Shown here: one piece after another, positions 43,635 to 53,650 of the stretch
Layout of the letters: each line of letters opens with the position of its first letter
Numbering within the stretch: the first letter of the stretch is position 1
DNA from: QKTW01 sp052161885
GTDB taxonomy: Bacteria > Bacteroidota > Bacteroidia > Chitinophagales > Chitinophagaceae
Reading direction: 5' to 3'
DNA length: 64,000 bases
Assembly (NCBI GenBank): GCA_052161885.1
Contig: CP197396.1
Coordinates: forward strand, 4,278,001 to 4,342,000
Translations under genes and position numbers: made by a program
Notes under the pieces: generated by a model
The model's input: the letters and a program-made list of their open reading frames with translations, nothing else
Told to the model about the DNA's origin: nothing
Database searches by the model: none

Positions 43635-44810
43635 TTATGTTTGCGGTATTTTCCTTTTAGCGGAAATTTCCTTTCCCGGTTTCTTTTTCTTTTTACGGCC
43701 CAGCCATATCATTACACCAGTTACAGGCAGACTTGTAGCTACGAGACTGGCGAAGAAGGCCAGTATTTTGCCCGGCATCCCAAATGCGGCTCCTACATGC
43801 ATGTCATAATTCATTGACACAAATTTTTCACCGGGCGTTTTATCCCTGTAGTAGCTTGCTTTCAGCAGCGCACCGGTATAGCGGTTGAAAAAAAAGACAT
43901 TGTAATGATAGTAGGTATCATCTTCCTCATTTGCTTCCGCCTGTATAGACTGTTCTGCACCGGGAGGGATGCCCGCTGTAGAAACGCTTACAGCAGCAGG
44001 ACATATGTTCCAGGTTTGCTCCAGGGCTTTATCCAACGCATTGTTTGCAGACATTACATGTGGTTTTTGTGACAGTACGGGTTTTTCCACGGCTTGTGAT
44101 TTGCCGGTAGCAGCAAAACGGACGCTTTTACTGAACCAATCGAAGGCCATAACCATACCTGTAAGTGCTATGGCCATTGCAAATATCATTGCGTAAAACC
44201 CAAAAATATTGTGCAGGTCATAGTTCAGCCGTTTGCGTGCTGCATTCCATTTTACTTTGAACCTTTGTTTGCGTGCTGCTTTATTGCGCGGCCACCAGAG
44301 TATCAGCCCGGAGACGAGCATGAGTACAAAAATGAGCGTAGCGGTGCCTACTATCGGCTGGCCTATATTAGAATTCAGCCAGAGGCTCCAGTGGAGCCAT
44401 TTTACCATATTGAAGAATTCGTATTTGTCATTTATACTGCCGGTAATGGCTCCTGTATAGGGATTGATAAATACGGTGCGTGCATATTTTATATAGCCGA
44501 AATAGCTGAAAGCATTGGGGTTTGCATCGTATGTACGGAATGTCCAGGTACGTGCAGGATCTTTATAAATAGTCGCATAACGTACAGGTTTATCATTACC
44601 GAGATATACCTGGGCGTGATTCCAGAGCTCGCTTAACGGTAATGCTGTTTTGTGCTCCGGCCTGATGTACAGCACATCTTTATGTACTGCATTAAAAATC
44701 TCGTGTTCAAATGCGAAGAGGCAACCGGTAAGTCCGGCAATAAACACCACCAGCCCGGAGGTAAGCCCGAGCCAGAGGTGTATTTTACCGATTAACTTTT
44801 TAAATGTCAT
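43635..44810 (-). CDS. PepSY-associated membrane protein
   Basis: 391 residues with four membrane helices: one near the start (HLWLGLTSGLVVFIAGLTGCLFAF is split around ~12-35), two in the middle (PIVGTATLIFVLMLVSGLI and FGFYAMIFAMAIALTGM) and one near the end, with PepSY-type periplasmic segments. Members co-occur with TonB-dependent siderophore receptors and are thought to reduce the ferric siderophore. It begins 11 bases after the receptor gene, so they form an operon. Confidence 0.88.
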   Translation of the reverse strand: MTFKKLIGKIHLWLGLTSGLVVFIAGLTGCLFAFEHEIFNAVHKDVLYIRPEHKTALPLSELWNHAQVYLGNDKPVRYATIYKDPARTWTFRTYDANPNAFSYFGYIKYARTVFINPYTGAITGSINDKYEFFNMVKWLHWSLWLNSNIGQPIVGTATLIFVLMLVSGLILWWPRNKAARKQRFKVKWNAARKRLNYDLHNIFGFYAMIFAMAIALTGMVMAFDWFSKSVRFAATGKSQAVEKPVLSQKPHVMSANNALDKALEQTWNICPAAVSVSTAGIPPGAEQSIQAEANEEDDTYYHYNVFFFNRYTGALLKASYYRDKTPGEKFVSMNYDMHVGAAFGMPGKILAFFASLVATSLPVTGVMIWLGRKKKKKPGKEISAKRKIPQT

Positions 44811-44821
44811 TTGTACGTTTA

Positions 44822-47263
44822 TCAGAACTTGTAACCAATATTCAGACGGAAGTTGCGCGGGGCCTCTGCCTGCCAGTAATAATAGCTGCCATAAGGGGCG
44901 CCGGAGTATAGATAGGCGTCCAGCAGATTGTTTACATTTAACGCTATACTGAACTTATTATTCTGCCAGGATATACCGCCGTCCATGCGGAAATAGTCAG
45001 GCAGTTTGCCTTGTGTGGTTGCCGACCATACCCATGTAGAACGGTCTATCTGGTACTGATACCCGAGCGACAGGCCGATTCCTTTCAAAGCTCCTTCCCG
45101 GAAGCGATAAGAAAGCCATCCATTGGTCATATGTTTGGCAAAACCCGGAACAATAGCACCTACATTAGCTTCTACAGCATCTTTTGTGACCTTGGAATCG
45201 GTATAAGAATAGTTCAGCACCAGGCTCAGGCCGCGTGTGATCTCGCCGCGAAGGTCAAATTCAATACCTTTTGTTTTGGTTTGTCCTACCTGTATAGAAT
45301 AGATGTTCATGGGTTTATGGCTTGTGTCCGGGTCAGAGGTAAGTACGTTGTTCTTTATGATCTGGTAAGCTGCCAGGGTAGTGTTCCATCGGCCTCCAAA
45401 CCAGTCTTTTTTAATACCTGCTTCGATGTTATTCCCCGTAAGAGGCTTGGCAGCACTACCGCCCCATATGATACCAAACTGTTGCACAAATGACTGGTCG
45501 TACAACGCATAGACAGAAGTGCTATTGTCGATAGAGACACTTACGCCAACGCGTGGAGTGAATTTTTGATCGTCTGCTTTCTGATCGGCTCCGTAGCCAA
45601 TCTGCTCCTGTCTGGCAGATGTATACCTGCCGGCAAGTGTGAGGCGTACCTTATCCTGCAGGAAGCCAATCTCATCCTGGAGATATACTCCGGTATAGCT
45701 TTCCGAGATGATCTCTCCGCTTTTGGCAGCCCTTTCCCGGAGGCTCCTGCTGCGGTCAAACTGGGGAATAGAATCTGTAGGGATATTTCCGTGTACCGGA
45801 TTGTAGATATTAAAAGGCACATCACCTGCCGCATTAAGCGCAAAGCCCTGTCCCCAGTCGGCCATGTACTCCTTATTGCCCATGTCGAGTCCGGCCAGTA
45901 TTTTATGGTTTACAGATCCTGTATGAACTGTTCCGTTTACAAAAAACTGCCCCAGCTTATTTTGTCCTTCCGCGTCCCAGAGGTTTACGCCGCGTACCAT
46001 ATTGCCTGCAGAATCAACCGACCACGGCCACATAGAGCTGCCGGTCTGATCAAATTTCAGGTAAGCTAACTGCGCCGTAAATTTCCAGTTGTCATTGATC
46101 TGATGATTCAGCGTTGCGAATGCGCTGTGATCTTTTATGATTGTCGGGTCGAGGTTTGGTTCCATTGTTGTGAAATCGCGCGGAAGATCACCGTACCCTT
46201 TCGGTGAAAACACATACGCAGAGCCGATCATAGACATCTTTGAATACTGGTAGGTGTATTCTGCGGTAACAGATGTTTTATCGTTAAACTTATACATCAG
46301 CACGGGGGCAACGGTATAACGGTTGTTGTATTCGTACGGGCGGAAAGAGCCTTTTGTTTGCCCCATCAGGTTCAGCCTGTAGAGGAGCTTTCCGTCTTTA
46401 CTCAGTTTGCCGTCAAGATCGAGTGTGCTGCGAAATGTATTGTAGCTGCCCGCTGTAAAATTCACCTCGCCTTTTGTCTCGCCAGTCGGTTTTTTAGTAA
46501 CGATATTATAGAAGCCACTGGGCTCGCCGTTAGACATCATAAAGCCTGCCGGTCCTTTCACAAATTCAATCCGGTCTACAAAGCTCATGTCTTCGGAAAG
46601 TGGCCCCCATGGCATTTGTACATTCATGCCATTGCGGAATGCTGCTACCTGCGATCCGCGCATATTGATAAGTGCATAAGTGTCCCAGTGCTCCAGCCTT
46701 GTAGCTCCGCTTACGTTACGGGTAACACTTTCCAGCATATCAAAGGCTTGTTGGTCGGCAAGCACTTTAGCAGTTACTACCTGTATGTTCTGCGGTGTTT
46801 CCAGCAACGGGGTTTGTATGCGCAGGCTGTTGGAAACATTATCCACTTTGTATTTTCTTTTGCTGCCTTTTACTACAGCTTCGCTCAGCTGTTGTGCAGA
46901 AGCATTTAGTTTAATGGTACCGAGATCAGTTATCCCGCTTTGGTTTATGGATACTTCATGTTCTTCGGCCTGTATACCCACAGCTGAAATTACCAGCGTA
47001 TAGACACCTGGTGTTGCCTTGAGAGAAAAACTGCCGTCTTCTTCTGTAAAAGCGCCATTGGGGGTGCCTTTCAGGTTTATGGTGATGTCTGCGGCTGCAT
47101 GCCCATCGGCATTTATGACCCTGCCTTTTAGTTTTCCGCTTTTAACCGTGTTATGTGTTTTGTCTGCAACCTGTGCGGTAGTTTGCTGTGGCACTATAGT
47201 TGCTCCCGCCACCGCAATGCTGAAAGAGCATGCAAGCATTTTACGTAGATGTCTGCGTTTCAT
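44822..47263 (-). CDS. TonB-dependent ferric-siderophore receptor
   Basis: 813 residues from ATG 47263: signal peptide (ends near TTAQ), a carboxypeptidase-regulatory-like domain (KLKGRVINADGHAAADITI, ~40-120), the plug (LETPQNIQVVTAKVLADQQ, the siderophore-subfamily signature, and RIEFVKGPAGFM), and a 22-strand barrel ending in NFRLNIGYKF. It imports a ferric siderophore across the outer membrane with TonB energy. A longer frame to 47353 is not leader-like. A 21-bp direct repeat sits ~130-170 bases upstream. Confidence 0.93.
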   Translation of the reverse strand: MKRRHLRKMLACSFSIAVAGATIVPQQTTAQVADKTHNTVKSGKLKGRVINADGHAAADITINLKGTPNGAFTEEDGSFSLKATPGVYTLVISAVGIQAEEHEVSINQSGITDLGTIKLNASAQQLSEAVVKGSKRKYKVDNVSNSLRIQTPLLETPQNIQVVTAKVLADQQAFDMLESVTRNVSGATRLEHWDTYALINMRGSQVAAFRNGMNVQMPWGPLSEDMSFVDRIEFVKGPAGFMMSNGEPSGFYNIVTKKPTGETKGEVNFTAGSYNTFRSTLDLDGKLSKDGKLLYRLNLMGQTKGSFRPYEYNNRYTVAPVLMYKFNDKTSVTAEYTYQYSKMSMIGSAYVFSPKGYGDLPRDFTTMEPNLDPTIIKDHSAFATLNHQINDNWKFTAQLAYLKFDQTGSSMWPWSVDSAGNMVRGVNLWDAEGQNKLGQFFVNGTVHTGSVNHKILAGLDMGNKEYMADWGQGFALNAAGDVPFNIYNPVHGNIPTDSIPQFDRSRSLRERAAKSGEIISESYTGVYLQDEIGFLQDKVRLTLAGRYTSARQEQIGYGADQKADDQKFTPRVGVSVSIDNSTSVYALYDQSFVQQFGIIWGGSAAKPLTGNNIEAGIKKDWFGGRWNTTLAAYQIIKNNVLTSDPDTSHKPMNIYSIQVGQTKTKGIEFDLRGEITRGLSLVLNYSYTDSKVTKDAVEANVGAIVPGFAKHMTNGWLSYRFREGALKGIGLSLGYQYQIDRSTWVWSATTQGKLPDYFRMDGGISWQNNKFSIALNVNNLLDAYLYSGAPYGSYYYWQAEAPRNFRLNIGYKF

Positions 47264-47390
47264 TTGTCTTTTCCTGTTTAATGAGAACCCGTGAATACGG
47301 GCATTTAATATGATGTGTATGTGGCAGATACAAGCACAGGGAGCAGTGTGCATATCCGGTGGCGAAAGTAGGTGGGGCGAAATTTTAATG

Positions 47391-47432
47391 TTTTCGCAAT
47401 CAGGAAAAGGGTTTTCATAATCAGGAAAGCGG
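47391..47432. promoter_or_regulatory. 21-bp tandem direct repeat, possible AraC/PchR-type operator
   Basis: Two copies of TTTTCnnAATCAGGAAAnnGG start at 47391 and 47412, matching at 17 of 21 positions, exactly two helical turns apart. AraC-family proteins bind such direct repeats, and PchR-like regulators often control siderophore receptors. No regulator gene is in the window. Confidence 0.5.
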
Positions 47433-47469
47433 TGGTTTTCTTACAGTTTTGTGACGGAAGAAAATAAGA

Positions 47470-47491
47470 AAGGCCCGCATATGCGAGCCTT
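47470..47491 (-). terminator. Terminator of the lipoprotein operon
   Basis: Near-perfect palindrome AAGGCCCGCAT/ATGCGAGCCTT, followed on the minus strand by TTTCTTATTTT, 20 bases after the last lipoprotein stop. Confidence 0.7.
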
Positions 47492-47511
47492 AGAATTAAA
47501 ATTAAATTTTA

Positions 47512-48144
47512 TTAGTCTTGTACTTCTGGTTCGATTAGGGAACTGACAGGTACTTCCCACCAGATTATATTACCATCAATATTTAATTCATAATTGCCAA
47601 CTGGAACAACCGGGTGAATGTAATTTAACCCTAATGCTTCCTTGGTCATATCATCTAACAAAAAAGGATAGGGAACAGAGACATAATCGGATGAAAAATG
47701 TGTGCCATTTACGTATTCACTAATTTTAGTGCGATCCGTGGCAAAGACAATATTTTGTCCATCGGCAGATAAACCAATAAAGCCCGGAAACGAAAGAGAT
47801 TCTGAGGAAAATTCAAGATTGGAAAATATTTTTCTACCATTACCATCTGCCCCTACAGTGGGGCTATTATACTTTAATGATATAGGCTTACAAAAGCCAT
47901 ATTCACCCCAGCAATTACCAGTTTTGGAGGTGTGTAATACTATACTTCCTACGTAATAGGTAATTACTTCTTCTTCACCTACCACATAAGTAACTTGTAC
48001 AACATGTCCATTATATGTTCCGGACCAAGTAGCGGTTCTTGCAAAATGAGATAAAGGTGGTTTAACTTGTTGCTTTGATTTATTGCACGAAGTCAGAGTT
48101 ATAATTGCTATTGCAATAATTGAAAAAAAATATAAATTTTTCAT
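47512..48144 (-). CDS. Lipoprotein, paralogue of the next gene upstream
   Basis: 210 residues with a lipoprotein signal (IITLTSC, lipid on Cys20). The rest is beta-rich: ATWSGTYNGHVVQVTYVVGE, GFCKPISLKYNSPTVGADG, VFATDRTKIS and IIWWEVPVSSLIEP. It is clearly related along its length to the 48155-48814 product, including a conserved CX6C (GNCWGEYGFC). I recognise no family. Likely anchored to the periplasmic or surface side of a membrane. Confidence 0.8.
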   Translation of the reverse strand: MKNLYFFSIIAIAIITLTSCNKSKQQVKPPLSHFARTATWSGTYNGHVVQVTYVVGEEEVITYYVGSIVLHTSKTGNCWGEYGFCKPISLKYNSPTVGADGNGRKIFSNLEFSSESLSFPGFIGLSADGQNIVFATDRTKISEYVNGTHFSSDYVSVPYPFLLDDMTKEALGLNYIHPVVPVGNYELNIDGNIIWWEVPVSSLIEPEVQD

Positions 48145-48154
48145 AAAATATGAT

Positions 48155-48814
48155 TTAATTAATTACATAAGGTTCTATTATAGAGTTTATGGGTACTTCC
48201 CACCAAAGAATATTTCCATTCACGTTCAGGATATATTTCCCAACAGGAATTACCGGATGGACATAATTGATTTGAGTCGTTTCAGTAGTATATTCATCAA
48301 GTGGGAACGGGAAGTTAATATCAACCGTTTCTCCTGAATAGTATTTATTATAGACTGCAGAGGTGATTTTTGTTCTGTCTGTCGCAAATACAAGATTCTG
48401 GCCATCGTTTGAAATGCCTATAAATCCTTGGTAGGCATTATCTGCCATTGATAGCTCTATGTTTGTAAATATTTTTCCTCCATTATCATCCGTACCAACT
48501 ATCGGGCTATTATATTCTAATTTTATAGGTTTGCAGAAGCCGTCATTCCCTTCACATGCAGAACTAATTCTTCCCATGTTTATAGTTACACCACCAACAG
48601 AAGCGGTTAAGCCGATACTTGGGTGTTCTCCGGTATAATATGTCACTTTAACAGTATGACCATTATAGAGTCCGCTCCATGTTGCAACCCTCGCTAAGGC
48701 ATGTGTACTTTGTTTAACATCTTTCTTGTCAGGCAGAGGGATGGTTTTGTGACAAGCTGTTAAAGAAACGGCACTAATCGCCAGCATTGAAATCAAGAAC
48801 TTCATTTTTTTCAT
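48155..48814 (-). CDS. Lipoprotein, paralogue of its downstream neighbour
   Basis: 219 residues with lipobox SLTAC (Cys21). Shared segments with the neighbour: ARVATWSGLYNGHTVKVTY, DGFCKPIKLEYNSPIVG, GFIGISNDGQNLVFATDRTKI, NYVHPVIPVGKYILNV and ILWWEVPINSIIEP; the CX6C pair is SACEGNDGFC. A recent tandem duplication is the simplest origin. Ten bases separate the two genes, and a TlpA-type gene lies 30 bases upstream. Confidence 0.8.
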   Translation of the reverse strand: MKKMKFLISMLAISAVSLTACHKTIPLPDKKDVKQSTHALARVATWSGLYNGHTVKVTYYTGEHPSIGLTASVGGVTINMGRISSACEGNDGFCKPIKLEYNSPIVGTDDNGGKIFTNIELSMADNAYQGFIGISNDGQNLVFATDRTKITSAVYNKYYSGETVDINFPFPLDEYTTETTQINYVHPVIPVGKYILNVNGNILWWEVPINSIIEPYVIN

Positions 48815-48844
48815 TGTTAATGTGTTTATGTTGGAATTGGAAAA

Positions 48845-50284
48845 TTATAGGGTATGATTTATGATTGTTTGTATCTTATCAATTAGCTTATCCATTTCAA
48901 CTGGCCGGTTGATGTTCTTAAAAGCAAAGCATCCTCGCCTGTCTAGCAGAAAATAATGCGGAATACCATAAATATTATACGCTTTGGCAACAGGGTCTTC
49001 ATATCCTGAGATCATTGTTTCAATAGCTCCGGTGTTATGTTTGCGTATAGCTTTATACCAATAGGTGCTGTCTCCATCTACGCAGATATTCAGGAATATA
49101 ACAGGCTGATTTTTTAATTCCGCTACTAGTTTTTTTAGGTAAGGCATATTAGCCTCGCAAGGTGGACATCCGCTCCCATAAAAAGTAAGATATACAATCT
49201 TGCCTTTGAACTGGCTTAATTGCATCTTTTCTCCTTTATCTGTAGTAAACGAAAAATCATAAGCAGGCTGCCCCGGATCAAATTTTTCATCTTGTTCGTA
49301 GTATGAGTTTAATGCATTTATATAAAAATCATCAGTGGGGAAATATTTTGAGAAACGGGCAATAAGCGGTGCTGACTGGCTGCTTTTAAGAAATGGAAGA
49401 AGATTGTATAGATATTTCGCATAGAAAAACGTCCTGGATTGATTTGGCATTACATGCCAGATCAATTTGTTTACAATGGAGCCGGTATCAGTAAAAACAT
49501 CTGCTGAATATTGATCGCCAAGTATACCCATAAGTTTGTAAGGCCATACTCTCTCTACGTATTTCCTGTATTGTCTTGAGCAAAGATTACTATCATTAAA
49601 TACAAATGGCACCTTTGCAATTGTGCTCATGTACTCCTTTGGGAGATTTTCTTTTGCATTGCTTATATTGGCGTAATGCCTGAATGGATAATCAAGTAAC
49701 GCGTTCCTGTATTCGTAATCTATTTCTACAGACCAGTAATGAAGAAAGTCAGATGCCAGGCCCTTACAATTATTGTTCAGGTATTCTTTTTCTTTTAGGT
49801 AAGATGATGTTATTCCATTAAGGAACCGCTCCGGATTATCATTATAAAGACTATTTTTCCAGAAATCTTTTACAAACCCTGCTAGCATTTCCTTTTTCCG
49901 ACCTTCGACAAAATTGTTTTTTTCAGATCCTACGCCCTTAAAGAAGACTGGCAGGTTCATACTTTGAATGTTGGCATACAGGTAAAGATCATCTCCAGGA
50001 GAAATAATAAGTGGTATGCTGCTGTTATCGGCAACAGATATTTCTATGGACGAAAATTTTTTTTCAATCGGTATTTCAAGTGAAAATGTGTCTTGGCTGG
50101 CAGTTATATTGACCGAGGTCATTTTTTCAGATAAAACATTTGCTGAATAGGAAATTTTTACCGGGCTGTTACCTGCATGCAATATTCTGGCATGAATGAT
50201 AGCTGTTGCACAAGTTGTGTTACTACCAGTAATGATGGCAAATAAAGCAAATAGCAAAGACAGGAAATAGTGATTGAGTTTCAT
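48845..50284 (-). CDS. TlpA-like thioredoxin-domain secreted protein
   Basis: 479 residues: signal peptide, a ~320-residue N-terminal region like the DUF4369/helical part of Bacteroidota TlpA proteins (LIISPGDDLYLYANI), and a C-terminal thioredoxin fold (~345-479: FSFTTDKGEKMQLSQFKGK) with CPPC at residues 373-376. Such proteins reduce or exchange disulphides in the periplasm. It is the first gene of an operon with two lipoproteins that each keep a CX6C pair, which are candidate substrates (inference). Confidence 0.87.
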   Translation of the reverse strand: MKLNHYFLSLLFALFAIITGSNTTCATAIIHARILHAGNSPVKISYSANVLSEKMTSVNITASQDTFSLEIPIEKKFSSIEISVADNSSIPLIISPGDDLYLYANIQSMNLPVFFKGVGSEKNNFVEGRKKEMLAGFVKDFWKNSLYNDNPERFLNGITSSYLKEKEYLNNNCKGLASDFLHYWSVEIDYEYRNALLDYPFRHYANISNAKENLPKEYMSTIAKVPFVFNDSNLCSRQYRKYVERVWPYKLMGILGDQYSADVFTDTGSIVNKLIWHVMPNQSRTFFYAKYLYNLLPFLKSSQSAPLIARFSKYFPTDDFYINALNSYYEQDEKFDPGQPAYDFSFTTDKGEKMQLSQFKGKIVYLTFYGSGCPPCEANMPYLKKLVAELKNQPVIFLNICVDGDSTYWYKAIRKHNTGAIETMISGYEDPVAKAYNIYGIPHYFLLDRRGCFAFKNINRPVEMDKLIDKIQTIINHTL

Positions 50285-50375
50285 AATACTATGTTTCTAA
50301 AATAAGGTATGTATGCGTTTATTCAAAATTTATTTTTGGATAATTTTTACTGGACTACATCATCAAAACAAAAAA

Positions 50376-50391
50376 GCCACCTCTCGGTGGC
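50376..50391 (-). terminator. Terminator of the czc operon
   Basis: Stem GCCACC/GGTGGC with loop TCTC, followed on the minus strand by TTTTTTGTTTT, 29 bases after the czcA stop. Confidence 0.75.
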
Positions 50392-50419
50392 CCTTCTGCA
50401 TTTGAAACTATACGCAACT

Positions 50420-53400
50420 TTATTGTGTGTCTTTTGGCGGCTTGCTGATGACACCTATTTTTCTCAGCGTTTTGCGGTGCTCACGCTTGTGCAGCAGGTT
50501 GTATACCCGTGAGTAAATTACCGGCAGTATCAGCAGTGTAAGCAGTGTAGAGGTAACAAGACCACCGATCACCACAATGGCCAATGGTTTCTGTGTTTCA
50601 GAACCGATACCTGTACTGATAGCTGCGGGGAACAGACCGATCGCTGCCATCAGTGCGGTCATTACCACAGGACGTACGCGTGATATCACACCGTGTTCTA
50701 TCGCTTCTGCCAGTGGCATGCGTGCATCCAGGTTTTTGCGGAATACGCTGATCAGGATCACACCGTTCTGGATACATACACCGAACAGCGCGATGAAACC
50801 GATACCTGCGGAGATACTGAAGTTCATATGTGTGATGTGCAGTGCCAGTATGCCACCGATCAATGCGAACGGCACGTTCATGATCGTAAGAATAGCGTCT
50901 TTAGCATTGCCATAAGTAACGAACAGGATAAGGAAGATACCCACAAGACAAAGCGGAACTACCTGTGCGAGTGTATTGCCCGCGCGCTGAGCGTTTTCAA
51001 ATTCACCGTTCCAGGTCATGCTGTATCCCTGTGGGAGTTTCACGGCAGCATTTACTTTCTTCTGCGCTTCCTGGATAGTACTTCCAAGATCACGGCCGCG
51101 GATAGAGAACTTAACCGGTATATAACGGGCGTTGTTATCGCGGTATACGAATGACGGGCCTATCAGCGTCTTGATCGTGCTGATCTCCTTGATAGGTATA
51201 CGTGAGCCATCCTGTGTAGGCACCATCAGCTGTTCAATTTTTTCCTGTGTGTTACGGAAGTCTTTGTCGTAACGTACACGGATATCGAATTTGCGTTCAC
51301 CTTCATACAGCTGTGTTGCGGCTTTACCGCCGATGGCCATTTCAATCACGGCATTGGCGTCTGCAATGCTAACACCGTACATCGCCATTTTCTGCTGATC
51401 CAGTTCTATACGGAATTCCGGCTGGCCCAGGTTGCGGAGCACACCAAGATCTTCGACGCCCTGTACTGTTTTGAGCTGATCCATTACTTTGTTTGCAAGG
51501 CTGTCCAGTGTTGTAAAGTCGCGGCCGAAGATTTTTACCGCCAGAGATGCAGGTACACCTGCCACAGCTTCTTCCACGTTGTCGCGGATAGGTTGTGAGT
51601 AGTTAAAGAGAATGCCCGGCAGTTTGCTTAGCTGCGCATTCATGTCATCAACCAGGCTTTCTGTAGTTACACCTTTGGGCCAATCTTTTTTCTGTTTCAG
51701 ATCTACTGCAATTTCCACGTTAAAGAAGCCTTTAGGATCGGTTCCATCAACAGTACGGCCTACCTGCGCCAGTGTATGTCTTACTTCCGGGAATTTGCTG
51801 ATCATTGTCATCATTTTCCGGGCTATCTCATTCGACTGGTCAAGGCTGGAGTTCATCGGTAGCTGCGCTTTTACCCACAGTGCGCCTTCGTCCAGTTCCG
51901 GGAGAAACTCAGAACCCAGTAATTTAGCTGAAGCAAAAGAAAGTACCATGAATACGACGGCAACGATAAGGCTCAGCTTCTGGTTGCGGTACACCCACCT
52001 GAACGCATTGCCTACATTCCTTTCAAAGAATTCAACAACGACATTGTGCTTTTCTTTTACGTTTTTGCGCAGCAACACGCTTGAGAGTGCGGGCACAAAT
52101 GTAAGTGTGTAGATAAGTGCGCCCAGCAGTGCAAAGCCGAGTGTAAAGGCCAGTGGTGAGAACATTTTGCCTTCCACTTTCTTAAATGCAAAGATGGGAA
52201 CAAGACAGGTAAGGATAATAAGTTTTGAGAAGAAGATCGCTTTACCCATTTCTGTACCTACAGACTTGAAGAGGCCAAGCTTGGCAAGTTTGTTGAATTT
52301 CTCCATGCCTACTTCCCGTGCCTTATGATCTAGCGCTACAAATATGCCCTCCACCATTACCACTGCACCATCGATGATGATACCAAAGTCTACCGCTCCC
52401 ATCGATAGCAGGTTGGCTGTCATGCCGCGCATGCGCATGAGCATAAACGCGAAAAGCAGCGCCAGTGGTACGATAAGACCTACGATAAGCGTCGTGCGCC
52501 AGTCGGCCATAAATATAAGTACCACGATCGTTACCAGCACGATACCTTCAAAAAGATTGTGCAGTACCGTTTCCGTAGCATAATCCATCAATGTGGTACG
52601 ATCGTAGAAAGGCACGATCTTGACATCTTTGGGAAGTATATTGTCGTTCAGTTCTTTTACTTTTTCATGCAGCCTGTCCAGTACCTGCTCTGCGTTTTCG
52701 CCTTTTCGCATTACCACGATACCTTCCACTGCATCTTCTTCGGCATCGCGTTTTACATCACCGAGACGTGGCTTTTCTGTTTCTACAACAGTGGCGATGT
52801 TTTTTACAAGGATAGGAACACCGTTGATTTTTGTAACAATGATGTTGTTGATCTCATCAATGTTATTCAGCAAACCTATACCACGTACAATGAATGCCTG
52901 TCCGTTCCGCTCAATCACATCACCACCTACGTTGATGTTGCTTTTGGCAACGGCGTTGTATACGTCCAGTGAAGTGAGGCCATAGCTTGTAATTTCATTA
53001 GGGTTCACACGCAGTTCGTAGATCTTTTCACCACCGCTGAATGTGTTTACGTCGGCTACGCCGGGCACAGACTTGAACTGGCGATCAAGCACCCATTCCT
53101 GTATGGTGTTGAGTTCGCGTATATTCCTGGTTTTACTTTCCAGTGTATAGCGGTAAATCTCACCGGTAGGGCCGTATGGCGGTTGTACATCCGGTTTAAT
53201 GCCGTCCGGCAGGTCGGCGCCACCAATGCGGCTGAGCACCTGCTGGCGTGCAAACGCATCGTCTACATTATCGTCGAAGATGAGACGTACATACGAAAGT
53301 CCGAAGGACGATGTGGAGCGCAGGTTTATTTTGCTCTGTACGCTGTTCAATGCTGTTTCCAGCGGAATGGTGACAAATTTTTCCACTTCCTCGGCACTGC

Positions 53401-53575
53401 GGCCGGGCCACTGGGTAATGATAATGATCTGTGTATTGGTTACGTCAGGAAAGGTTTCGATGGGTGTACTCTTATAGCTGACATAACCGATCACTGCCAG
53501 CACGGCGGTCATAAAAAAGACCAGGTATCGGTGCCGGAGCGAAAAGTGTATAATCTGTTTAATGAGCTTATTCAT
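50420..53575 (-). CDS. czcA: Heavy-metal efflux RND pump, CzcA type
   Basis: 1051 residues with the 12-helix RND layout. In helix 4 the motif VDFGIIIDGAVVMVEG has Asp396, Asp402 and Glu409, the D-x5-D-x6-E set of the HME1 (Co/Zn/Cd/Ni) class; the methionines of CusA-type pumps were not looked for in detail. It exports divalent metal using the proton gradient, with CzcB and CzcC encoded upstream. Symbol is by family, not proven substrate. Confidence 0.93.
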   Translation of the reverse strand: MNKLIKQIIHFSLRHRYLVFFMTAVLAVIGYVSYKSTPIETFPDVTNTQIIIITQWPGRSAEEVEKFVTIPLETALNSVQSKINLRSTSSFGLSYVRLIFDDNVDDAFARQQVLSRIGGADLPDGIKPDVQPPYGPTGEIYRYTLESKTRNIRELNTIQEWVLDRQFKSVPGVADVNTFSGGEKIYELRVNPNEITSYGLTSLDVYNAVAKSNINVGGDVIERNGQAFIVRGIGLLNNIDEINNIIVTKINGVPILVKNIATVVETEKPRLGDVKRDAEEDAVEGIVVMRKGENAEQVLDRLHEKVKELNDNILPKDVKIVPFYDRTTLMDYATETVLHNLFEGIVLVTIVVLIFMADWRTTLIVGLIVPLALLFAFMLMRMRGMTANLLSMGAVDFGIIIDGAVVMVEGIFVALDHKAREVGMEKFNKLAKLGLFKSVGTEMGKAIFFSKLIILTCLVPIFAFKKVEGKMFSPLAFTLGFALLGALIYTLTFVPALSSVLLRKNVKEKHNVVVEFFERNVGNAFRWVYRNQKLSLIVAVVFMVLSFASAKLLGSEFLPELDEGALWVKAQLPMNSSLDQSNEIARKMMTMISKFPEVRHTLAQVGRTVDGTDPKGFFNVEIAVDLKQKKDWPKGVTTESLVDDMNAQLSKLPGILFNYSQPIRDNVEEAVAGVPASLAVKIFGRDFTTLDSLANKVMDQLKTVQGVEDLGVLRNLGQPEFRIELDQQKMAMYGVSIADANAVIEMAIGGKAATQLYEGERKFDIRVRYDKDFRNTQEKIEQLMVPTQDGSRIPIKEISTIKTLIGPSFVYRDNNARYIPVKFSIRGRDLGSTIQEAQKKVNAAVKLPQGYSMTWNGEFENAQRAGNTLAQVVPLCLVGIFLILFVTYGNAKDAILTIMNVPFALIGGILALHITHMNFSISAGIGFIALFGVCIQNGVILISVFRKNLDARMPLAEAIEHGVISRVRPVVMTALMAAIGLFPAAISTGIGSETQKPLAIVVIGGLVTSTLLTLLILPVIYSRVYNLLHKREHRKTLRKIGVISKPPKDTQ

Positions 53576-53650
53576 AAAAGAAAGCTGCTGCTTTTCCCGC
53601 AGGGCGGGGTGTTATGGAATGTTGTTGTTGTTTAAAAGTCGGGACCGCTG

